From the NCBI GenBank assembly GCA_005788585.1, contig SYBY01000414.1, positions 1-6,048 on the forward strand: a stretch of 6,048 nucleotides of DNA, read 5' to 3'. Within the stretch, counting starts at the first letter, position 1. Every line of letters starts with the position of its first letter. The notes beneath the pieces are model-generated. The model worked only from the letters and a program-made list of their open reading frames with translations. It had not been told where the DNA came from and did no database searches. The translations under genes and the position numbers were made by a program. Shown here piece after piece: positions 1-4,643 of the stretch. This stretch comes from Actinomycetota bacterium (lineage in GTDB: Bacteria; Actinomycetota; Thermoleophilia; Solirubrobacterales; Solirubrobacteraceae).

Positions 1-509
1 ATCGAGGACTCGTACTCGATGTTCGGCTTCTCGAAGTAGTTCGTCAGCAGCGTGGCGTCGTCGGGGTCGGCGAAGTCCAGGACGCCGAGCGAGATCTGGA
101 CCTTCGTCGTGCGGGTGGCGATCGTGGCGATCGCGTCGCTCCGCTCGTGGTCGGCCAGCAGCTGGGCGTAGTCGAGGTCGGTGAGGATGTCGCCGTTCAT
201 GACGAGGAAGTCGTCGTCGAGGCCCTCGATGAGTCCTAGCGCGCCCACCGTGCCCAGCGGCTCGTGCTCGCGGTAGTAGTCGATCGGGATGCCGTACGCA
301 TCACCGTCGCGGAAGAACGCCTCGATGAGCTCGGCGAGGTAGCCGGTGGCGATCGTGACCTGATCGAACCGCCGCGCGCGCAGCTGGCGGATGACGATGT
401 CGAGCACCGGACGCTCGCCGACCGGCATGAGGGGCTTGGGCAGCACCACCGTGTACGGGCGCAGGCGGGTGCCGAGGCCTCCGGCCAGGATCACTGCGCG
501 TCGGGTCAC
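1..509 (-). CDS. Sugar-phosphate nucleotidyltransferase, N-terminal part (3' end beyond left edge)
   Basis: This enzyme family transfers a nucleotidyl group from an NTP to a sugar 1-phosphate, giving an NDP-sugar for polysaccharide or glycan synthesis in the cytoplasm. The visible 169 residues carry the family's signature near the N terminus, AVILAGGLGTRLRPYT (residues 5-20), followed by KP at 25-26. Further on come LGTVGAL (85-91), the metal-site motif VMNGD with Asp107, and FEKP (159-162). These match the mannose-1-phosphate guanylyltransferase / glucose-1-phosphate thymidylyltransferase superfamily, but the base and sugar specificity cannot be told from this half. The start is GTG at 509. 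An ATG at 520 is out of frame and runs into a stop after four codons. There is no Shine-Dalgarno; a CATGAT box lies 6 bases upstream, so the message may be leaderless. The gene is divergent from the glycosyltransferase at 561, which suggests both serve one glycan pathway. Confidence 0.9.
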   Translation of the reverse strand, partial: MTRRAVILAGGLGTRLRPYTVVLPKPLMPVGERPVLDIVIRQLRARRFDQVTIATGYLAELIEAFFRDGDAYGIPIDYYREHEPLGTVGALGLIEGLDDDFLVMNGDILTDLDYAQLLADHERSDAIATIATRTTKVQISLGVLDFADPDDATLLTNYFEKPNIEYESS

Positions 510-515
510 GCGCGA

Positions 516-521
516 ATCATG
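516..521 (-). promoter_or_regulatory. Candidate -10 box (CATGAT) for the nucleotidyltransferase gene
   Basis: On the minus strand CATGAT ends 6 bases before the GTG start at 509. That spacing would put the transcription start at or next to the start codon, giving a leaderless message. No convincing -35 is visible. The call rests on resemblance and spacing only. Confidence 0.35.
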
Positions 522-546
522 GCGGCTGGAGCGGCGGCGAGCGTCG

Positions 547-552
547 TAGGAT
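547..552 (+). promoter_or_regulatory. Candidate -10 box (TAGGAT) for the glycosyltransferase gene
   Basis: TAGGAT fits the actinobacterial TAnnnT -10 pattern and ends 8 bases before the ATG at 561, consistent with a leaderless or nearly leaderless transcript. The embedded AGGA (548-551) could instead act as a Shine-Dalgarno with a 9-base spacer. Either reading supports the 561 start. No -35 is recognisable about 17 bases upstream. Confidence 0.45.
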
Positions 553-560
553 CGCCTCGC

Positions 561-1730
561 ATGGACGGCGACCGGGTGCTCATGGTGGAGGAGGGGGGCT
601 TCGGCGGCGTCGGCGACTACGCGGCCCGGCTGTGCGAGGCCCTCGCCGCCGAGGGCTGCGCGGTCGAGCTGGCGACGGCCACCGACCATCCGCACGCCGC
701 TCTCGCGGGGGTGGACGTGCGCGGGGTGTTTCCGTACGTGCGAGACCGCGGGCCCGTCTCCCGCCGGCTGCGCGCCCTCGGCGTCGGGCGCGTCTTCAAC
801 GGGCTGTCACACGCGCTGACGATCATCCGGCTGACGCCGCGGGCCAGGCGCATCGGCCTGGTGCACACCCACGGCGCGGAGTGGCCGCCGCTGGCGGCGT
901 TCCAGCACCTGCTGTGGAGGACGGCGGGCGCGGCGATCGTCCACACGCCGCACAACACCTTCGACCGGGTCGGCGGGCTGCGGGTGCGGTTCAAGGAGTG
1001 GGCCGAGCGGCTCGCCGACGTGGTCATCGTCCACGCCGAGGCCGACCTGCCGAACCTGCTGCCGTCGGTGCGCGCGCACGCGGTCGTCATCCCCCACGGC
1101 GAGTACGGCGGCCTGGCGCGGACGGGCGGGGCCGCCGACCGGGCGGTGGCACGCGCGGAGCTGGGCGTGCCCGACGACGCGGTGGTGACGCTGCTGTTCG
1201 GCCAGTTGCGTGAGGACAAGGGGATCGACGTGCTGCTCGCCGCGGCCGCCGAGGTCCCCGAGGTCCACGTCGTGCTGGCGGGGGAGGACAAGGGCGCGCT
1301 CGAGGCCGTTGCGCCGCTGCTCGCCGACCCGCGACTGGCCGGGAGGGTTCACGTGCGCGAGGGCTTCCACTCCATGGAGACCGCGGCCGCGTTCTTCGCG
1401 GCGGCAGACGTGTCGGTCCTGCCGTACCGCCGCGCCAGCGCGAGCGGCGTCCTGCTGCTGTCCTACGGGTTCGCGTGCCCGCCGGTGGTCTTCCCGGTGG
1501 GTGGGCTGCCCGAGGCGGTCATCGACGGGGAGACGGGGTGGATCTGCACGGAGACGACGGCGCAGGCGCTGGCGGCGTCGCTGCGCGACGTGGTGGCCGC
1601 GGGGGCGGACGAGCGTGCCGCCCGGGGGGCCGCGGGCGCACGGCTGAGCGAGGAGCGCTACGCATGGCCGGCGATCGCGCGGACGACGCTCGCGGAGGCC
1701 TACCGGCCTGCTCGGAGGCGGCGAGGGTGA
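561..1730 (+). CDS. GT4-type (GT-B fold) glycosyltransferase
   Basis: A 389-residue protein predicted to transfer a sugar from an NDP-sugar to a growing surface glycan or lipid acceptor. The N-terminal Rossmann domain opens with VLMVEEGGFGGVGDYAARL (6-24) and contains HTHGAEWPP (102-110) and HTPHNTFD (128-135). The C-terminal donor domain begins near FGQLREDKGIDVLL (213-226) and contains ADVSVLPYR (282-290) and VGGLPEAVIDGETGW (313-327). The order of these elements is that of CAZy family GT4. Two features are unusual: the positions aligning with the two Glu of the EX7E motif are Ser293 and Ser301, and the Arg of the common GRL..KG motif is Gln215, while Lys220 is kept. I place the start at the ATG at 561. 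An open frame extends upstream to 264, but that part lies antisense to the nucleotidyltransferase gene; ATG 519 and ATG 582 are possible alternatives. No membrane span or signal peptide is seen. The tail is basic (RPARRRRG). Donor and acceptor are unknown. Confidence 0.88.
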   Translation: MDGDRVLMVEEGGFGGVGDYAARLCEALAAEGCAVELATATDHPHAALAGVDVRGVFPYVRDRGPVSRRLRALGVGRVFNGLSHALTIIRLTPRARRIGLVHTHGAEWPPLAAFQHLLWRTAGAAIVHTPHNTFDRVGGLRVRFKEWAERLADVVIVHAEADLPNLLPSVRAHAVVIPHGEYGGLARTGGAADRAVARAELGVPDDAVVTLLFGQLREDKGIDVLLAAAAEVPEVHVVLAGEDKGALEAVAPLLADPRLAGRVHVREGFHSMETAAAFFAAADVSVLPYRRASASGVLLLSYGFACPPVVFPVGGLPEAVIDGETGWICTETTAQALAASLRDVVAAGADERAARGAAGARLSEERYAWPAIARTTLAEAYRPARRRRG

Positions 1731-2065
1731 GCCTGCTCGGGCGCCTCTTCGGCCGCCGCAACCACGACCGTCCCGAGCCGACGGAGGACGACGTGGCGCG
1801 CATCGACATCGCGAAGATGATCGCCACCGCGGTCGAGCGCGGCGACCGGCGCACGGAGCCCGAGGTCGTCGCGGCGCTGCTGCTCGGCGCCGACCAGGTC
1901 GCCGTCGGCCACCCCGACGCGGACCTCCGGCTGCGAGCCGCGGCGGCGTACGAGGCGTGCCGGCGCTGGTTGCTCGACGCTGTGGGCGAGGACGTCGCCG
2001 CGCGGCTCATCAGCGAGTCGGCCGGCCCGATCGACGAGCAGGGGCGGATGCGCCGCCCCCGCTAG
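1727..2065 (+). CDS. Conserved-looking hypothetical protein, 112 aa, coupled to the glycosyltransferase
   Basis: I do not recognise a family. The GTG start at 1727 overlaps the TGA of the glycosyltransferase (GTGA). A strong GGAGG Shine-Dalgarno at 1714-1718, 8 bases upstream and inside the preceding gene, supports this start and translational coupling. The N terminus, MSLLGRLFGRRN, is short, basic and hydrophobic and could form an amphipathic membrane-touching helix. An acidic linker (residues 15-27) follows. The rest is Ala/Leu-rich and probably helical: about 28-38, 44-60 (EVVAALLLGADQVAV inside it), 66-85 and 86-97. The C terminus is basic (QGRMRRPR). There is no signal peptide, long membrane span, metal motif or catalytic signature, and only one Cys (78). 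Codon use matches its neighbours. The coupling implies synthesis in step with the glycosyltransferase, perhaps as a partner or regulator; this is inference only. Confidence 0.75.
   Translation: MSLLGRLFGRRNHDRPEPTEDDVARIDIAKMIATAVERGDRRTEPEVVAALLLGADQVAVGHPDADLRLRAAAAYEACRRWLLDAVGEDVAARLISESAGPIDEQGRMRRPR
2041..2059 (+). other. GC-rich inverted repeat (7-bp stem, 5-base loop)
   Basis: GGGGCGG (2041-2047) pairs perfectly with CCGCCCC (2053-2059) around the loop ATGCG. It lies in the last codons of the 112-aa gene, just before the TAGCCT box. There is no U-run after it, so it is not a standard intrinsic terminator. It could weaken read-through into the miniprotein gene, stabilise the upstream message end, or simply reflect GC-rich codons for Arg and Pro. 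Confidence 0.4.
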
Positions 2066-2068
2066 CCT
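2063..2068 (+). promoter_or_regulatory. Candidate -10 box (TAGCCT) for the 29-aa miniprotein
   Basis: TAGCCT fits TAnnnT and ends 6 bases before the ATG at 2075, the spacing expected for a leaderless transcript. No Shine-Dalgarno is present between it and the ATG. No -35 is seen at normal distance. The box overlaps the stop codon region of the preceding gene, so the miniprotein could be transcribed independently of it. Confidence 0.4.
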
Positions 2069-2074
2069 GACCGC

Positions 2075-2164
2075 ATGTCGCCCTTCTGGCTCTGGACCCA
2101 GGCCGCCATCGTCGTGTTCGTGCTCGCCGGGATCGTCATCGCGGCGATCCGCCTCTGGGCGTAG
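2075..2164 (+). CDS. 29-aa single-span membrane miniprotein
   Basis: An open frame from ATG 2075 to TAG 2162-2164 encodes 29 residues. It starts MSPFWLWTQ, continues with an uninterrupted hydrophobic stretch (AIVVFVLAGIVIAAI, residues 11-25) and ends RLWA. This is the layout of a one-helix membrane peptide: aromatic belts (Trp5, Trp7, Trp28) bracket the span, and a single Arg (26) sits on the C-terminal side. It follows the 112-aa gene by 9 bases on the same strand, and a TAGCCT box sits 6 bases upstream. Chance frames of 30 codons are common in GC-rich DNA, but the clean helix, the start context and the position between a gene end and a terminator favour a real gene. The function is unknown. 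A membrane partner for the preceding glycosyltransferase or the 112-aa protein is a guess. Confidence 0.6.
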   Translation: MSPFWLWTQAAIVVFVLAGIVIAAIRLWA

Positions 2165-2192
2165 CCCCGGGGACACCGGAACGCCCCGCAAG

Positions 2193-2215
2193 AAGAGGGC
2201 GCATAACGCCCCTTT
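2193..2215. terminator. Hairpin between convergent genes, probably a bidirectional terminator
   Basis: GGGCG (2197-2201) pairs with CGCCC (2207-2211) around the loop CATAA. The flanking bases AAG (2193-2195) and TTT (2213-2215) pair weakly beyond one A-C mismatch. It lies in the 72-bp gap between the miniprotein stop (2164) and the stop of the minus-strand glycosyltransferase (2237), where a shared terminator is expected. The short stem and T-run make it modest in strength on either strand. Apart from this hairpin I see nothing else in the gap. Confidence 0.5.
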
Positions 2216-2236
2216 CCTGACGACGATTCGCCGCCG

Positions 2237-3367
2237 TCAGCGCGCCCGGCCCAGCAGGACCCGTTCGGCCTCCGCAGTGATCCGGCCCGGGTCGAAGCGC
2301 TCGCTGGCCATCGTCTTCAGCGCATCGCCCTCACGGCGGCACAGCGACGGGTCGGCGCGGTGACGCGCCAGCAGTGCCGCGACCGCCGCCGGGTCGTGGG
2401 CGGGGTTGGCCACCGCCGCGGCGTCGAGGAGGCCCGCCGCGCCCTCCGGGCCGGTGGCGAGCACCGAGAGGCCCATGAGCATCCCGAGCATGAGCGACCG
2501 CGGCACGCCCTCCTGCGGCTGTGGCGCGAAGACCTGCACGTCGAACGCCGACAGCACCTCGCTGACCCGGCCGCGCACCGTCGGCATGAAGCGGACCCGG
2601 TCGCCGAGTGGTGCGGCCTGCCGGCGCAGCGCGGCGCCGTTCTCCCCACTGCCCGCGATCACGAGTCGCACGTCGCCATCCATCTGGGCCACGGCGTCGA
2701 TGAGCACGTCGATGCGCTTGCCCGCGCTCAGCCGCGAGACGCAGCCGATCACGAACGTGTCGTCCGTCGCGCCCCACTCGGCCCGCATGCGCGCCCGGCC
2801 GGCGGCGTCATAGGCGAGGTCGGCGGAGACCACGGGCGGCAGGACGCTGACCCGCTGCGGCGGGACGCCCGCCTGGACGATCGACGCCGCGGTGTCGTCG
2901 GAGACCGCCAGCACGTGGTCGGCGGATGCGGCCGCGCCGGCGTAGAGCTGGCGGATCGGTGGGCGGCGCATCGGCAGCGGCAGCGGCCCCCACTCGGCCC
3001 ACACGAGCCGCCCGGGCACCGCGCTCCGCAGCAGCGGGGTCATGAGCTGCTCCTTCTTGAAGTGCAGCAGCGTCACGTCGATCGGGGCCCGCGCGTGCTC
3101 CTCGCGCAGCGCCTGGCGCAGCCGGCGCGTCCAGCGGGGGAAGCCGGCCACGACCCGCGCGGCGTCGCGCCGCGACAGCTTCGGCCCGAGGTCGATCCAC
3201 CGCGCCTGGACCCGCGTGCCGCCCGTCAGCTCGGGCATGTTCGTCAGCAGCGTCGTCTGCCACCCGCGTCCGGCCAGCGCGTCGAGCAGGTCCCCGTTGG
3301 CGTACTCCGCGCCGCCGTGGGACTGCGTCGTCATCCCCGACACGATCCGCGGTGCGCGGTCGGTCAT
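2237..3367 (-). CDS. GT4-type glycosyltransferase, second gene of the phosphatase operon
   Basis: A 376-residue GT-B enzyme likely to add a sugar to a surface polysaccharide or related glycan. The N-terminal domain holds the acceptor-side glycine loop HGGAEYANGDLLDAL (17-31). The donor domain starts with VIGCVSRLSAGKRIDVLIDA (206-225), including the conserved Arg212 and Lys217. It goes on to VIAGSGENG (236-244) and FAPQPQEGVPRSLMLG (280-295). Glu286 matches the first Glu of EX7E, but the second position is Leu294, and the usual GxPVV that follows reads GLSVL (299-303). The ATG at 3367 overlaps the TGA of the upstream phosphatase gene (ATGA), and no good Shine-Dalgarno precedes it, so translation is probably coupled. 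An open frame continues upstream to 3484, but that part lies inside the phosphatase gene and reads as low-complexity Arg/Ala sequence. No membrane span is seen. Substrates are unknown. Confidence 0.87.
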   Translation of the reverse strand: MTDRAPRIVSGMTTQSHGGAEYANGDLLDALAGRGWQTTLLTNMPELTGGTRVQARWIDLGPKLSRRDAARVVAGFPRWTRRLRQALREEHARAPIDVTLLHFKKEQLMTPLLRSAVPGRLVWAEWGPLPLPMRRPPIRQLYAGAAASADHVLAVSDDTAASIVQAGVPPQRVSVLPPVVSADLAYDAAGRARMRAEWGATDDTFVIGCVSRLSAGKRIDVLIDAVAQMDGDVRLVIAGSGENGAALRRQAAPLGDRVRFMPTVRGRVSEVLSAFDVQVFAPQPQEGVPRSLMLGMLMGLSVLATGPEGAAGLLDAAAVANPAHDPAAVAALLARHRADPSLCRREGDALKTMASERFDPGRITAEAERVLLGRAR

Positions 3368-4140
3368 CGGCCGCGCCCGCGCAGCCGCGTCAGCAGTCCG
3401 CCGCGACGCGGGGTCTCGCGCTCGGGGCGCGGCGGGATCGGGGCGCCCGTGGCGATCGCCCCCGGCGCCGCGGTCGTGAGCCACGCGGCGACCTCCGGGT
3501 CGTGGAGCGTCGCAGCGGCCTCGCCGAGGCCCGGTGGACGGCGGACGAGGTCGTGAGCGTCCGAGGAGATCACGTGCGCGAGCTCGTCCTGGACCATGCG
3601 GCGCCCGGCCCGCTGGACATCGCGCCCGAACGCTCCGGTGAGGGACCCCGCGGTGACCTGACAGAGCATCCCGGCGTCCACGTACGGGCGCAGGCGCTCG
3701 GGATCCTTCGCCAGAGACGGCGAGCGCTCGGGGTGGGCGAGCAGCAGGCGGTGGCCGCCGAGGAGCAGGGAGTCGATGACCGCCTCGATGCCCGCAAGGC
3801 TAGGGGAGAACGGCGGCTCGACCAGTAGCCAGCCCGATCCGCCCAGCGTGAGGGCCCGGAGCTCCTCGTCGGGCAGGTCGCTGGCCCGGGAGAGGGCGAC
3901 CTCGGCACCGGGCAGCACGTCGAGCGGGACGTCCTGCCGGTCGAGCTCCTCCTGCAGCTCCTCCACGGCGGCCGCGATCAGCGCAGACGTCACGTGCGGG
4001 TAGTCCCAGCTCACGTGCGGCGTGACGGTCACGGTGTCCGTCCCGGCGGCCACGAAGGCCCGTGCCATCTCGACGGAGGTCGCCATGGAGGACGGGCCGT
4101 CGTCGATGTCAGGCAGCAGGTGACAGTGAAGATCGATCAC
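3364..4140 (-). CDS. CpsB/YwqE-type PHP-domain protein-tyrosine phosphatase
   Basis: A 258-residue, probably manganese-dependent phosphatase of the PHP superfamily. Relatives (Streptococcus CpsB, Bacillus YwqE) dephosphorylate tyrosine-kinase proteins that control capsule and exopolysaccharide assembly. The metal-binding series is intact: MIDLHCHLLPDIDDG with His5, His7 and Asp13-14; TPH with His42; GAE with Glu80; VEPP with Glu108; AHPER with His136; and SDAHD with Asp194 and His196. QVTAGSLTGAFG (161-172) is also typical of the family. Length is normal for the family. The last 20 or so residues form an unusual Arg/Pro-rich tail ending LLTRLRGRGR, which could bind membrane or nucleic acid. 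The GTG at 4140 is chosen because MIDLHCH is the canonical family N terminus. No Shine-Dalgarno precedes it. It is first in an operon with the glycosyltransferase (ATGA overlap). No cognate BY-kinase lies in the window, so the substrate is inferred from the family. Confidence 0.88.
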   Translation of the reverse strand: MIDLHCHLLPDIDDGPSSMATSVEMARAFVAAGTDTVTVTPHVSWDYPHVTSALIAAAVEELQEELDRQDVPLDVLPGAEVALSRASDLPDEELRALTLGGSGWLLVEPPFSPSLAGIEAVIDSLLLGGHRLLLAHPERSPSLAKDPERLRPYVDAGMLCQVTAGSLTGAFGRDVQRAGRRMVQDELAHVISSDAHDLVRRPPGLGEAAATLHDPEVAAWLTTAAPGAIATGAPIPPRPERETPRRGGLLTRLRGRGR

Positions 4141-4147
4141 GCAGGGA

Positions 4148-4154
4148 TATGATG
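4148..4154. promoter_or_regulatory. Overlapping divergent -10 boxes between phosphatase and stress-protein genes
   Basis: On the plus strand TATGAT (4148-4153) is close to the consensus -10. It would start the stress-protein transcript near 4160, with a leader of about 40 bases. On the minus strand the same bases read CATCAT (4154-4149), 8 bases before the phosphatase GTG at 4140, which fits a leaderless message. The 59-bp gap is too small for two separate full promoters. No clear -35 was found for either direction. Confidence 0.5.
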
Positions 4155-4199
4155 CCGCGCGCTGCTGGGAACTGACTGGGCGCCCTCGGGAGAACGCGA

Positions 4200-4643
4200 A
4201 TGTTCAAGTCGATCGTCGTGGGAACGGACGGGTCGGAGACGGCCTCGGAGGCCGTGCGTCAAGCCGGCGAATTCGCCGCGCCGCTGGGCGCCACCATCGA
4301 GCTGGTGAGCGCGTACGAGCCTGTGTCCCAGGCCCGGCTGCGCGAGGAGGCCAAGGCGGTCCCCGGTGACGTGCAGTGGATGGTCAACCCCCGTGAGGAC
4401 GTCGACGCGACGCTCGAGGCCGCCGCGGAGATCGTCCGCGGCTACGGGGTGGAGGTCCGCACGTACGCCCGCCAGGGCGACCCGGCGGACTCGCTGCTCG
4501 ACGTGGCCGAGGAGATCGGCGCGGACCTCATCGTGGTCGGCAACAAGGGCATGACGGGCGCGAAGCGCTTCCTGCTGGGCTCGGTGCCCAACAAGGTCAG
4601 CCATCACGCGCCCTGCTCGGTGCTGATCATCCGGACGACGTAG
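4200..4643 (+). CDS. Universal stress protein, UspA family, ATP-binding type
   Basis: A 147-residue cytoplasmic single-domain Usp, the normal length for the family. The first strand gives FKSIVVGTDGSETA (2-15) with Asp10 in the nucleotide pocket. The C-terminal half carries DLIVVGNKGMTGAKRFLLGS (109-128), which fits the ATP-binding signature G-x2-G-x9-G-S using Gly114, Gly117, Gly127 and Ser128. It is followed by VSHHAPCSVLII (133-144), the usual last strand. It is therefore expected to bind ATP, like MJ0577-type Usps, rather than be a non-binding UspA. Family members help cells survive stress or growth arrest; the exact target is unknown. The start ATG 4200 is supported by a GGGAGA Shine-Dalgarno at 4188-4193, 6 bases upstream, the clearest leader-bearing start in the window besides that of the 112-aa gene. 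Its 3' end overlaps the protease gene on the other strand by 17 bp. Confidence 0.93.
   Translation: MFKSIVVGTDGSETASEAVRQAGEFAAPLGATIELVSAYEPVSQARLREEAKAVPGDVQWMVNPREDVDATLEAAAEIVRGYGVEVRTYARQGDPADSLLDVAEEIGADLIVVGNKGMTGAKRFLLGSVPNKVSHHAPCSVLIIRTT

Noticed and set aside
264..560. N-terminal extension of the first glycosyltransferase
   Set aside because: It overlaps the nucleotidyltransferase gene on the other strand, and the GT4 domain begins only a few residues after ATG 561.
807..1370. Minus-strand open frames inside the first glycosyltransferase
   Set aside because: No start context and no recognisable domain, and the plus strand carries a full GT4 signature.
1700..2191. Minus-strand open frame opposite the 112-aa gene and the miniprotein
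   Set aside because: The plus-strand gene has a strong GGAGG site and a GTGA overlap. The minus frame has biased composition and would also run through the intergenic terminator region.
3368..3484. N-terminal extension of the second glycosyltransferase
   Set aside because: The extra 39 residues are Arg/Ala/Asp filler inside the phosphatase gene, while ATG 3367 forms a neat ATGA overlap.
2360..3556. Long plus-strand open frame (398 codons) opposite the second glycosyltransferase
   Set aside because: It lies antisense to two genes with clear family motifs. Its translation is Arg/His/Gly/Pro-rich with no domain, a typical GC-rich mirror frame.
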